A stretch of 64,000 bases of DNA from Nocardioides sp. Lineage in GTDB: Bacteria > Actinomycetota > Actinomycetes > Propionibacteriales > Nocardioidaceae. Both the position numbers and the translations under genes were made by a program. This document shows, one piece after another, positions 23,390 through 32,042 of the stretch. Every line of letters begins with the position of its first letter. Position 1 is the stretch's first letter. The notes beneath the pieces were generated by a model. It was given only the letters and a program-made list of their open reading frames with translations. It did no database searches and was not told the DNA's origin. The stretch lies in NCBI RefSeq assembly GCF_030019515.1, contig NZ_JASEEQ010000015.1, positions 1 through 64,000 on the forward strand, given 5' to 3'.

Positions 23390-24111
23390 GCCGCCGGCGC
23401 CCGGAGGCCGCGGGCCTGCCGTCGGTCAACCTGCTCTCGGAGTCGGCGTTCGCGCGGCTGGCGGTCCGCAGGCTCCGGCAGCGGTTCGTCGCCGGCGGTG
23501 TCGTGATGCTGCTGCTGGTCGGCGGCGCGTGGGCGTTCCAGCACCTGCGGGTCGAGGAGACCCGCAAGCTGGTCGCCGTCGAGCAGGCGGAGACCACGCG
23601 GCTGACCGGGCAGACCCAGGTGCTCGCGCCCGTCCGCACGTTCGTGAACGGCGTCGCGGTGCAGCAGCGCACGGTGGAGTCGGCGATGGGCAGCGAGGTC
23701 TACATCTCCGACGTGCTCGACGGCGTGCGCGACGCCACCCCGCCGGGCGCGCAGCTCACGACGGTCGCGGTGACGATCGCCGCGACAGCCGCCGTGGGCG
23801 GCGCGGCGGTCGCGGGTGCGGTCTCGGCCTGCCCCGGCCCGGACCCGTTCAACACCCGCACCGTCGTCGGCTGCGTCACGCTCTCCGGTACGGCGGGCAG
23901 CCGGGCCGAGGTCGGCGACATGGTGATCGCGCTCGGCGCCTCGCACCTGTTCGTCGAGCCGTTCATCTCCACGACCACCACCGGCGACGGCGAGGCGGTG
24001 ACGTTCAGCGGGTCGGTGGGCCTCTCGGAGAAGGTCTACAGCGGTCGGTACGCCGCCGCCCCCGCCGACGCCACCGCCGCCGCCCCGGACACCGCTGAGG
24101 GAGGCTCGTGA
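23386..24111 (+). CDS. pilN: PilN-like pilus assembly protein
   Basis: A 241-aa bitopic membrane protein. The N-terminal cytoplasmic motif PSVNLLSE corresponds to the INLLP motif by which PilN binds PilM. One membrane helix (FVAGGVVMLLLVGGAWAF) precedes a coiled coil and an extracytoplasmic domain with two Cys (SACPGPDPFNTRTVVGC). It overlaps pilM by ATGA. Sequence identity with Gram-negative PilN is low; the assignment rests on motif, topology and position. Confidence 0.82.
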   Translation: MSRRRPEAAGLPSVNLLSESAFARLAVRRLRQRFVAGGVVMLLLVGGAWAFQHLRVEETRKLVAVEQAETTRLTGQTQVLAPVRTFVNGVAVQQRTVESAMGSEVYISDVLDGVRDATPPGAQLTTVAVTIAATAAVGGAAVAGAVSACPGPDPFNTRTVVGCVTLSGTAGSRAEVGDMVIALGASHLFVEPFISTTTTGDGEAVTFSGSVGLSEKVYSGRYAAAPADATAAAPDTAEGGS

Positions 24112-24803
24112 TGGACCTCGCCACCCCGGGGGCGACCAAGGTCGTCGGCTCCCTCGCCCTCCTCGTCGTCGTCGGGCTCGGCTGGCAGCTCGTGGTCGGC
24201 CCCGAGACCGACGCCCTGGCCCAGGCGCGGGAGCAGGTCACGACCGTGCGTGACCAGAACGCCCTGCTCACCAGCCAGCTCGCCGTGTTGGAGCAGCAGC
24301 GCGAGAACCTCGCGGAGACCCGGCGCGACGCGCGCCGGCTCGCGGAGCTGTTCCCGCCGACCGCGGACCAGCCGGGCATGTTCGAGGAGGTCACCGCCGC
24401 CGCCGTGGGCGCCGGCATCGGCCCACAGGGCGTCACGACGCTGACCCCGACCCCGCCGGTCCTCGGTACCGCCGACGCGGCCGCTCCCGCGGCCGCCGCG
24501 GCGACCGACGCCACGACCGATCCCGCCGCGGACCCGGGCGCCGCGCCCGCCGCCGGCGGACAGCTGCTGGCCCGGCAGACCGTGACGGTCGCCGTCACCG
24601 GCACCTACGAGGAGACCCAGCGGCTGCTGGAGAACCTCGAGCACATGCCCCGCGCCTACCTGGTCACCGCGGTCTCGCTGGCCAGCGGCTCCGAGGGCGG
24701 GGAGTTCACCACCACCATCACCGGCGACATGTTCGTGATGCCCCCGGTCGTGGACCCCGGCAAGACGCTCAATCTCTCCAGCACCACCCAGCCGGAAGGA
24801 TGA
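24111..24803 (+). CDS. pilO: PilO-like pilus assembly protein
   Basis: A 230-aa protein with one N-terminal membrane helix (VVGSLALLVVVGLGWQLVV), a coiled coil (QAREQVTTVRDQNALLTSQLAVLEQQREN) and a ferredoxin-like C-terminal part with YEETQRLLENLEHMPRAYLV, a typical PilO feature. An Ala-rich linker separates the two halves. The ATG was preferred to the GTG one codon earlier because GAGGGAGG is then better spaced. It shares one base with the pilN stop. Confidence 0.83.
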   Translation: MDLATPGATKVVGSLALLVVVGLGWQLVVGPETDALAQAREQVTTVRDQNALLTSQLAVLEQQRENLAETRRDARRLAELFPPTADQPGMFEEVTAAAVGAGIGPQGVTTLTPTPPVLGTADAAAPAAAAATDATTDPAADPGAAPAAGGQLLARQTVTVAVTGTYEETQRLLENLEHMPRAYLVTAVSLASGSEGGEFTTTITGDMFVMPPVVDPGKTLNLSSTTQPEG

Positions 24804-25672
24804 TCGTGGACGCACTGCCCCAGCCGCCCCTGGCCTTCGGCCTCGCCCTGGTCGCGCTCTCGCTCGTCGGGGCGCTCCTCCTGGTGCGCCGCCACCGGCG
24901 GGCCGCCGCGGCGCAGCCCGCGACGGACGTGGTCGCCGAGGCCACCCGGATCGAGCCCCAGACCGAGCCCGAGACGGAGCCCGAGACCGAGCTCGCGACG
25001 GGGTCCGAGGCTGAGCCCGAGGCTGGGACGGAGGCGGTGATCGTGCGCGCGCTGCGCGCCCAGGTGCGGGTGCTGGAGCAGGCGCTGGTCGTCGCGGCCG
25101 AGGCCGCCGCGGAGCCGGCACCCGAGCCCGCGGTCGAGGTCGTGCCGCTCGCCGACGACGCGCTCGCGTCGTACCGGCGTCAGGTGCACGCCGCCGTGCG
25201 CGCGGTCGCGCTCGGGGCCGGCGGCGACGAGGCGAGGTACGCCGTCGCGCGGATCGCCGCCGCGATCGGGCGGCTCGACGCGCCGGACGCCTTCGAGCGC
25301 CCGGTGCTGCCGGCCGGCACCGCCGACCGGGCCGACCGGCCCGAGCGGCCCGAGCGGCCCGAGCGGGTCGTGCTCGCCTCGGTGCCCCCGATCGCACCCC
25401 GGCTGCCGATGGCTGCGGCACTCCCGACGCCGGACCTGATGACGGCGCCCGCGATGGAGCCCGCGTCGGAGCCCGCGACGGAGCTGGCCCGGCCGGAGAT
25501 CCCCGTCGAGGTCGAGCCTCGCATCGAGCCGCAGGTCTTCGCCGAGGCCGAGATGCACGCACCGGTCGCCGTCGCGGTGCCCGAGACCGAGCTGGTGCTC
25601 CCCGTCCCGCCGCCGGCCCCCGCCGAGACGCGGCGCGGCCGGCGCCGCCCGCGCCGCCGTCCGGCCGCCTGA
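24800..25672 (+). CDS. Unknown membrane-anchored protein of the pilMNO operon
   Basis: A 290-aa protein that I do not recognise. One N-terminal membrane helix (PPLAFGLALVALSLVGALLLV) and an Arg-rich stop sequence are followed by an acidic Glu-Pro repeat region (EPQTEPETEPETE). A helical segment (DDALASYRRQVHAAVRAVAL) comes next, then PERPERPER repeats and a basic C-terminus (RRGRRRPRRRP). Its position where Gram-negative systems carry pilP suggests a structural or anchoring role, but there is no PilP similarity or lipobox. It overlaps pilO by ATGA. Confidence 0.7.
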   Translation: MIVDALPQPPLAFGLALVALSLVGALLLVRRHRRAAAAQPATDVVAEATRIEPQTEPETEPETELATGSEAEPEAGTEAVIVRALRAQVRVLEQALVVAAEAAAEPAPEPAVEVVPLADDALASYRRQVHAAVRAVALGAGGDEARYAVARIAAAIGRLDAPDAFERPVLPAGTADRADRPERPERPERVVLASVPPIAPRLPMAAALPTPDLMTAPAMEPASEPATELARPEIPVEVEPRIEPQVFAEAEMHAPVAVAVPETELVLPVPPPAPAETRRGRRRPRRRPAA

Positions 25673-25685
25673 GCGGAGCGACCCG

Positions 25686-26459
25686 ATGACCTTCACCCCG
25701 CCCAAGGTCCGGCTGCCCGACGCGTACGCCGAGCTGTCCTGCCGGTACGCCTACGACGGCGACCAGCGGATGGCCCAGCTCGCGGCCTGGGCGGGCGACG
25801 TCCACGTCCTGGAGGAGCTGCTCTGGGAGAACGGGCTCGCGCAGGCCCCCGACCCGTTGGCCGCGCTGGCCGCGGTCGGGGAGTCCGTCGCGCTCGCCCT
25901 CGAGGAGCTCGCCCAGGACCTGCCCGACGGGCCGCTGACCGCGCGGGCCGTGGTCGAGGCGGCCCGCGAGGCCCTCGTCACCACGTTCGACGAGTCCGTG
26001 CACGGGCTGCTGGTCGACCGCTTCGGCGACCTGAGCCAGCTCGACGAGGCCCCGTCGGACCAGGCACGGGCGGGCGCCGGACCGGACCGGGAGGCCCGGC
26101 TCGCGGCCCGGCTCGCCGGCCGGAGCGCGGACGCGCTGGTCGGCGACCTGCGGACCACCGCGGCCGACTGCGCGACGATGGCCGGCCTGCTCGCGGCCGA
26201 CGGCGAGCCGGAGGCGGCCGGCCGGCTGTCCCGGCAGGCCGACACGGCGGCCTTCGAGGCCTACCTGGTGGCCGCCGCCGTGAGGGCCGGTGACGACCCG
26301 CTCGCGACCGTGGACCTGCGCTGGGACCTTGCGGACCGGGGTGAGCGCGGCGACCGGGGCCGGCTGCTCGCCGTGCTCGGTGCCGCCGAGCGGGACGCCC
26401 TGGCCCGCCTGCTCGAGCCGGAGCCCGAGCCGGAGCCCGCGCCGGAGCCCGCGCCATGA
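25686..26459 (+). CDS. Unknown soluble helical protein of the pilMNO operon
   Basis: A 257-aa, largely helical, Ala- and Asp/Glu-rich protein with no signal peptide or membrane helix (AELSCRYAYDGDQRMAQLAAWAGDVHVLEELLWENG...). The C-terminus is a Glu-Pro repeat (EPEPEPEPAPEPAP). I do not recognise a family. GAGCG lies just before the ATG, and the stop overlaps pilD (ATGA), so it is translated as part of the pilus operon. It is probably a cytoplasmic accessory factor specific to actinobacterial pili. Confidence 0.7.
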   Translation: MTFTPPKVRLPDAYAELSCRYAYDGDQRMAQLAAWAGDVHVLEELLWENGLAQAPDPLAALAAVGESVALALEELAQDLPDGPLTARAVVEAAREALVTTFDESVHGLLVDRFGDLSQLDEAPSDQARAGAGPDREARLAARLAGRSADALVGDLRTTAADCATMAGLLAADGEPEAAGRLSRQADTAAFEAYLVAAAVRAGDDPLATVDLRWDLADRGERGDRGRLLAVLGAAERDALARLLEPEPEPEPAPEPAP

Positions 26460-27235
26460 TGCCGGCGATCGCGTTCGGGCTGCTCGGCCTGCTGATCGGC
26501 TCGTTCCTCAACGTGGTCATCCACCGGGTGCCGGCGGGCCTGTCGCTGGTCTCGCCGGGCTCGGCCTGCCCCACCTGCGCGCACCCGGTGCGCGCCCGCG
26601 ACAACGTGCCGGTCCTCTCCTGGCTGCTGCTCCACGGCCGCTGCCGCGACTGCGCGGCCCCGATCGCGGCCCGCTACCCGCTCGTCGAGCTCACCGGTGC
26701 CGCGCTGTTCGCGACCGTCGGCTGGCGGTTCGGCTCCACGCCGTACGCCGCCGCTGCGCTCGTCGTCGCCGCTGCCGGCGTCGCCCTGTTCATGATCGAC
26801 CTCGACCACCGGCGGCTGCCGTTCGAGATCACCGGCGCGATGGGGGTCGGCACCGTCGTCGCCCTCGGCGTCGACGCGGTCCGGAACGGCACCGGACCGG
26901 TGGTGCCCGCGGTGCTGGCCGCCGCCCTGTGGCTCGCGGTGTACGGCGGCATCTGGCTGGTCACGGCCGGCCGGGGGATGGGCCTGGGCGACGTCGCCCT
27001 GGCGCCGGTCCTCGGGCTGGCGCTCGGCTGGCTCGGCTGGGGGCCCGCGCTCGTCGGCCTCGGCGCGGGCTTCGTCATCGGCGCCGTCGTCGGGGTGGCG
27101 CTGCTGGCCTCCGGGCGCGCCCGGGCCGGCGCGCGGATCCCGCACGGCCCCTTCCTGCTCAGCGGCGCCGGCCTCGCCATGCTCGCGGGTGGCCCGCTCG
27201 CGGCGTCGTACCTCAGCCTCGTCGGCCTCGACTAG
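26456..27235 (+). CDS. pilD: Prepilin peptidase PilD (A24 aspartic protease)
   Basis: A 259-aa polytopic membrane enzyme that cleaves prepilin leaders after Gly and methylates the new N-terminus. The N-terminal part has GSFLNVVIHRVP and the zinc-binding pair CPTC and CRDC of the methyltransferase domain. The catalytic aspartates are expected in DLDHRRLP and in GMGLGDV (the GxGD motif). Both functions therefore look intact. It is the last gene of the pilM operon; about 45 bp later the cyclase promoter starts. Confidence 0.93.
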   Translation: MMPAIAFGLLGLLIGSFLNVVIHRVPAGLSLVSPGSACPTCAHPVRARDNVPVLSWLLLHGRCRDCAAPIAARYPLVELTGAALFATVGWRFGSTPYAAAALVVAAAGVALFMIDLDHRRLPFEITGAMGVGTVVALGVDAVRNGTGPVVPAVLAAALWLAVYGGIWLVTAGRGMGLGDVALAPVLGLALGWLGWGPALVGLGAGFVIGAVVGVALLASGRARAGARIPHGPFLLSGAGLAMLAGGPLAASYLSLVGLD

Positions 27236-27276
27236 ACCGGCCAGGAGCGCCCGGGCCAAACCGCCCGCCGTGCGAC

Positions 27277-27304
27277 TCAAGTGACGCCCGGTCGGCACCG
27301 ATGA
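27277..27304 (+). promoter_or_regulatory. WhiG/FliA-type promoter of the diguanylate cyclase gene
   Basis: TCAA, 16 bases, ACCGATGA. The -10 box contains the ATG at 27301, which argues against that ATG as a start codon. This site would place c-di-GMP synthesis under the sigma factor that RsiG and c-di-GMP inhibit. Confidence 0.7.
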
Positions 27305-27402
27305 CCACACCAACCACAGGGGGAACAGGACCGGTTCGGGGGGCGGTGCGGTCTACCGTTGAAATCGGAATTGTTCTAGCAGCGGAAGGACCGGCCACTA
27401 GC

Positions 27403-29592
27403 ATGACGGCGAACGGCGCGGCGCTCGGGGAGCCGCTCGTACCACTCGCCTCGGGGACCGACGGTCTCCTGGCCAGTCCGCCGCAGTCCGGGGGAATGAT
27501 GCGCGAGATCGACCAGGGACAGTTGTTGGCGAGCATTGCCGCGACCTCCCACGACTGCATCCTCTCCCTCGACTCCGAGGCCAAGATCCTGTGGGCGAGC
27601 CCGGCGACCGAGCAGGTCCTCGGGTGGCGCCCCGACGACCTGGCCGGTGGCGAGCTCGATCTGCTGTTCCCCCGCGACGGCAGCGAGTTGCGGACCGCGA
27701 CGATCGCCCGGCTGCTCGCCGGCGAGCCGGTGGAGCCCTTCGTCGACGCGGGCGTGCGCCGCGACGGCTCCTCGTTCAAGGCCCAGGTCACCCTCGGCCC
27801 GGTGCACGGCCCCGCGGACGAGATCGCCGGGGTGATCGTGATCCTGCGCGACGTGACCACCCAGCTGCACGAGCAGCACGAGCTGGCGCTCGCCCTCGAG
27901 ATGTCCCGCGCGCACTTCGACCAGGCCACCACGGCGCAGGCGATCCTCGACCTGCGCGGCCGCCTCGAGTCGGTCAACCCGGCGTGGTGCGACCTGTTCG
28001 GCCACGGCGAGGGCTGGTTCGCCGACTGCGAGATCGTCGACCTGGTCCACCCCCTCGACGCCGACAACCTGCTGTCCCGGCTCGGGCGGCTGCGGGCCGG
28101 CGAGATCGACTCGATCAGCTACGACGGCCTGTTCCGCGACGCGGAGGGCCGCGATCTGCGCCTCCGGCTCGACGCGGCCCTGCTCCGCGAGCCCGGCGGC
28201 CGCCCGTACGCCATCGCTGCCTCGCTCGGCGATCCCGACGACCTCGACGACCTCGATGGCGTCGACGCCCTCCAGGGACTCGAGGGTCTCGACGGCGCGG
28301 CGGCGGGGGACGGTGCGTCGGACCGGTCGGCCAGCGACCCCCAGGAGGCCCGTGGGCGCCGGGCCGAGGCCCTGGGCCGGCGCGCCTGGGAGACCGCGGT
28401 GGTCATGGACCGCCGCCTCCAGATCACCTACGTCGCCGGCGCGCTGGCGCGGATGCTGCGCTACCGCCCGGACGAGCTGTTGCACAGCCACGGCCTCGAC
28501 CACGTCCACCCCGCCGACGCGCCCACCGTCTCCGGGATGCTGGGCCGGTTGCTGGCCGAGCCGCGCAGCGCCGAGCACGCGGTGCTGCGGATCCAGGACG
28601 GCGAGCAGCGTTGGCGTTGGATGGAGGTGACCGCGACCAACTGCCTCGACGACCCCGAGATCAACGGCATCGTCGCCAACCTGCGCGACGTCACCGAGCG
28701 GGTCCGCACCGAGGAGGCGCTGCGGCTCTCCGAGGCGCTGCACCGGGCGATGGTCGAGACCGCCCAGGAGGGCATCATGGCGACCTCGCCCGAGGGCCGG
28801 GTGATGTTCGCCAACGAGACCGCCTCGGTGATCGTCGGCCGCCCGGTCGACGAGATGTACGGCGCGGACCCGCGGCAGCTGTTCGGGCTGCCGGACGCCG
28901 ACTCCGACGACGAGGTCGCCACCCACGAGGTCGTGCACCTGCGCCCCGACGGCAGCGAGCGGATCCTGGAGATCTCGCTGCGCCCGCTCAACAGCCGCAA
29001 CGGCCGGCTCGGCTCGCTGGTCTCGATCTACGACGTGACCGACGCCCGGCACGCCGAGCGGGCGCTGCGGCGCCGGGCCCTGCACGACCCGCTGACGTCC
29101 CTGCCCAACCGCTACCTCTTCCTCGACCGCCTGGAGACCGCGGCCGCCCGCCAGCGCCGCTTCGAGGGCCGCGGCACCGCCGTGCTGTTCCTCGACCTGG
29201 ACGGGTTCAAGCAGGTCAACGACGGCTTCGGGCACGCGGCCGGCGACGCCGTGCTGCGCGAGGTGGCGGCTCGGCTGCTGGCCTCGGTGCGCGGCACGGA
29301 CACGGTCGGCCGGCTGGGCGGCGACGAGTTCGCAGTCATCTGCGAGGACACCGGCAGTGACGAGGCGCTCGTCGTCGCGCAGCGCATCCTCGACGCCCTG
29401 CACGACCCGATCCGGGTCGGCGACCACGACCACCCGATCGGGCTGAGCATCGGGGTCGCGCTGGCACCGCCGTACGACTTCGACGAGCTGGTCCGCCGCG
29501 CCGACGAGGCGATGTACCGCGCCAAGCACGTCGGCGGCAGCCGGATCGCGGTCGCCGGTCAGGACGACGAGGGATCCGCTCCCACCGCGTAG
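27403..29592 (+). CDS. PAS-GGDEF diguanylate cyclase
   Basis: A 729-aa soluble sensor that makes c-di-GMP. About four PAS-type domains (roughly 45-165, 170-280, 325-450, 460-575) precede a GGDEF domain. The active site is an intact GGDEF near 641, and RGTD five residues upstream is a complete inhibitory I-site, so product feedback is expected. No EAL domain is present. The start was set at ATG 27403 because an earlier ATG lies inside the promoter; ATG 27496 is another option. Its 3' end overlaps the convergent phosphodiesterase gene by 34 bp. Located right after pilD with a pilus-type promoter, it likely supplies c-di-GMP to RsiG. Confidence 0.9.
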   Translation: MTANGAALGEPLVPLASGTDGLLASPPQSGGMMREIDQGQLLASIAATSHDCILSLDSEAKILWASPATEQVLGWRPDDLAGGELDLLFPRDGSELRTATIARLLAGEPVEPFVDAGVRRDGSSFKAQVTLGPVHGPADEIAGVIVILRDVTTQLHEQHELALALEMSRAHFDQATTAQAILDLRGRLESVNPAWCDLFGHGEGWFADCEIVDLVHPLDADNLLSRLGRLRAGEIDSISYDGLFRDAEGRDLRLRLDAALLREPGGRPYAIAASLGDPDDLDDLDGVDALQGLEGLDGAAAGDGASDRSASDPQEARGRRAEALGRRAWETAVVMDRRLQITYVAGALARMLRYRPDELLHSHGLDHVHPADAPTVSGMLGRLLAEPRSAEHAVLRIQDGEQRWRWMEVTATNCLDDPEINGIVANLRDVTERVRTEEALRLSEALHRAMVETAQEGIMATSPEGRVMFANETASVIVGRPVDEMYGADPRQLFGLPDADSDDEVATHEVVHLRPDGSERILEISLRPLNSRNGRLGSLVSIYDVTDARHAERALRRRALHDPLTSLPNRYLFLDRLETAAARQRRFEGRGTAVLFLDLDGFKQVNDGFGHAAGDAVLREVAARLLASVRGTDTVGRLGGDEFAVICEDTGSDEALVVAQRILDALHDPIRVGDHDHPIGLSIGVALAPPYDFDELVRRADEAMYRAKHVGGSRIAVAGQDDEGSAPTA

Positions 29593-32042
29593 GTCCGGCA
29601 CAGTGCGCCGGTCCGGGTCGCCTCCTCGGGGGAGACGGCGGGGCTCCACAGCCAGCCCTGCGCGGCGTCGGCGTCGAGGCGGCGCAGCACCTCGGCGTGC
29701 TCGTGCGTCTCCACGCCCTCGGCGACGACCGAGAGCCCCATCGTGCGGGCCAGATCGACGATCGAGGCGGTGATCGCGCGCGCGTGCGCGTCGGTGGCGA
29801 TCTCGCCGACGAAGCTGCGGTCGATCTTGAGCACCGACACCGGCAGCCGGCGCAGGTAGGCCAGCGAGCTGTGGCCGGTGCCGAAGTCGTCGACCGCCAC
29901 CCGGAAGCCGCGCCGCCGCAGGCTCCCGAGCACCTCCGCCGCCGCGGCGGGGTCGGCCATGGTCGCGCTCTCGGTGACCTCGAGGACCACGTCCTGCGGC
30001 GCGACGCCCGCCGCAGCCGCGGCCCGCGCGACGTGCTCCTCGAGTCCGCGGTCGGCGAGCGTGCGCGCCGAGACGTTCACGGCGACGTACGCGGTGGGCG
30101 CCAGCACCCCCGCGGTCCGGAGCTTCGCGGCCTCCCGCAGCGCCCGGTCGACCACCCAGCGGTCCAGGGTTGCGGCCAGTCCCTCGGCCTCGGCGACTGC
30201 GACGAAGCGCGCGGGCGGCACCGCACCGAGCAGCGGGTGCTCCCACCGGCACAGCGCCTCGACCCCCACCACCTCGCCCGAGTGCAGGCCGACCACGGGC
30301 TGGTAGTGCAGCGTCAGCTCGTCGGCAGCCAGGGACCGCGCGAGCTGGACGCCGAGCTCGAAGTGCTGCTCGGCCAGGGCGACCGCGTCGGCGTCGTACT
30401 CCTGGACCCGGCCCCGGCCGTCCGCCTTCGCCGCCCGCAGCGCGGTCTCGGCGCGGCGCACCAGCGCGCCGGCGGACGGCGCAGGGGTCAGCGACAGGCC
30501 CGCGGACGCGGTGAGCGTGACGTCGCCCGCCGGCGTCGGGAAGCGCGGCCGGAGTGCGCCGAGGGCGTCCTCGGCGATCGCCCGGGCGGCGCGCTCATCG
30601 ACGTCCTCGCAGACGATGAGGTACTGGTCGCCGCCGAACCGGGCAACGGTGTCGCCGGGTCGCACCGCCGCGGCCAGGCGATGCCCGGCGTCGGCGAGGA
30701 GGCGGTCGCCGACGACGTGTCCGCGGGACTCGTTGATGAGCCGGAACCGGTCCAGGTCGACCAGCAGCGCCGCGGTCGACCGGGTCTCCCGCGCGAGGGC
30801 GTGCTCCAGGCGGTCGCGCAGCAGTGCCCGGTTCGGCAGCCCGGTGAGGCCGTCGTGGAGGGCGGCGTCGCGCAGCTCGCGCTCGAGCCGACGGGCATCG
30901 GTCACGTCGGCGACCATCGCCAGGGAGCCCTCGACCGCGCCGGCGGCGTCGTCGAGGGGCGTGGTCGACACGACGAGTTCCCGCCGGCCGCCGTCCGGGT
31001 GCTGGTAGGTCACCTCGTGCCGGCCGGCGCCCTCGTCGGGTCCGGTGGCCAGCAGCCGGGTCACCGGCTGCTCGTGCGGGTCCAGGACCTCCAGCACCGG
31101 CCGGCCCAGGATCTGCTCCGCCGCCAGCCCGAGGATCTCCTCCAGGCGCTGGTTGACGTACGCCGAGCGACCGTCGGGCGCGGTCACCCACAGGCCCTCG
31201 TCGGCGTTGTCGGCGATCGCACGGTAGCGGCGCTCGGAGGCGCGCAGCGCCGCCTCCGCCCGGATCCGGTCGGTCACGTCGCGCAGGTTGCAGACCACGC
31301 CGCCCACCGAGCTGTCCAGCAGGTTCGTCGCCGTGACCTCCATCCAGTGCCAGGTCCCGGCCTGGTCGCGGAGCCGGATCGTCGTGCTCACGGTGCCGCC
31401 CGCACCGACGACCTCCGCCAGCATCGTCCGGGCCCGGTCGACGTCGTCGGGGTGGACGTAGTCGAGGGCGTCCTCCGCCAGTATGTCCGCGACCGCGTGG
31501 CCGAGGACGCCGACGATCGCCGGCGAGGCGAACAGCACGGTCGCGTCCGGGTCGACCACCACCGCCAGGTCGCTGGCCCGCTGCGCGAGTGCGAGGAAGA
31601 AGTCCTCCTGCTGGCCGCGCCGGCGCGCGACGCTGTGCAGTGCGCTGAGGTCCTGGTACAGCACGACCGCGCCGGTCGGCCGCCCGATCCGCTCCCGCAC
31701 CACGGTCGCGCTGGCCAGCGTCGGCACCGGTCGGCCGTCGGCACGACGCAGGATCCGCTCGGCCTGGGTGGCCTCGGTCTCGCCGCGGAACAGCCGCGCC
31801 AGCGCCCGATCCGCGGCACCCGGGTCGGAGCGGTGGGACAGGTCCCGGATCGGTCGCCCGGTGAGGCTGCTCGGTGGCCGGTCGAGCAGCCGCGCGAAGG
31901 CCGGGTTGGCCGCGACGACCACGGCATCCTCGTCGAACACCACCTGAGGAACGGCCGACCTCTCGAAATGCTCGCCGTACGCCGGCGCCGCCAGCGGGGC
32001 GTGCCGCTGGCGTCGGCTCCGCGTGCGCAGCGGATGCCACAT
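29559..32042 (-). CDS. PAS-GGDEF(degenerate)-EAL c-di-GMP phosphodiesterase
   Basis: An 827-aa soluble protein with three PAS domains (about 25-140, 145-265, 270-390), a GGDEF-type domain and an EAL domain. The cyclase signature is degenerate, GGDQY near 469, with an RPGD I-site still present, suggesting a regulatory nucleotide-binding role. The EAL domain has EAL near 593, NVSAR, EVTES, DDFGTG, KIDRSF and AEGVET, all metal and catalytic positions, so hydrolysis of c-di-GMP is expected. It is convergent with the cyclase gene and would oppose it. The ATG at 32042 has a GGAGGGGA-like site upstream. Confidence 0.9.
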   Translation of the reverse strand: MWHPLRTRSRRQRHAPLAAPAYGEHFERSAVPQVVFDEDAVVVAANPAFARLLDRPPSSLTGRPIRDLSHRSDPGAADRALARLFRGETEATQAERILRRADGRPVPTLASATVVRERIGRPTGAVVLYQDLSALHSVARRRGQQEDFFLALAQRASDLAVVVDPDATVLFASPAIVGVLGHAVADILAEDALDYVHPDDVDRARTMLAEVVGAGGTVSTTIRLRDQAGTWHWMEVTATNLLDSSVGGVVCNLRDVTDRIRAEAALRASERRYRAIADNADEGLWVTAPDGRSAYVNQRLEEILGLAAEQILGRPVLEVLDPHEQPVTRLLATGPDEGAGRHEVTYQHPDGGRRELVVSTTPLDDAAGAVEGSLAMVADVTDARRLERELRDAALHDGLTGLPNRALLRDRLEHALARETRSTAALLVDLDRFRLINESRGHVVGDRLLADAGHRLAAAVRPGDTVARFGGDQYLIVCEDVDERAARAIAEDALGALRPRFPTPAGDVTLTASAGLSLTPAPSAGALVRRAETALRAAKADGRGRVQEYDADAVALAEQHFELGVQLARSLAADELTLHYQPVVGLHSGEVVGVEALCRWEHPLLGAVPPARFVAVAEAEGLAATLDRWVVDRALREAAKLRTAGVLAPTAYVAVNVSARTLADRGLEEHVARAAAAAGVAPQDVVLEVTESATMADPAAAAEVLGSLRRRGFRVAVDDFGTGHSSLAYLRRLPVSVLKIDRSFVGEIATDAHARAITASIVDLARTMGLSVVAEGVETHEHAEVLRRLDADAAQGWLWSPAVSPEEATRTGALCRTYAVGADPSSS

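Noticed and set aside
27301..27402. ATG at 27301 as start of the diguanylate cyclase
   Set aside because: This ATG is part of the -10 box of the sigma-type promoter and has no ribosome-binding site; ATG 27403 is preferred.
27376..30252. 958-codon minus-strand frame across the cyclase gene
   Set aside because: It is antisense to the GGDEF gene and shows repeated Val-Gly-Asp-Leu shadow composition; the plus-strand frame carries the real domains.
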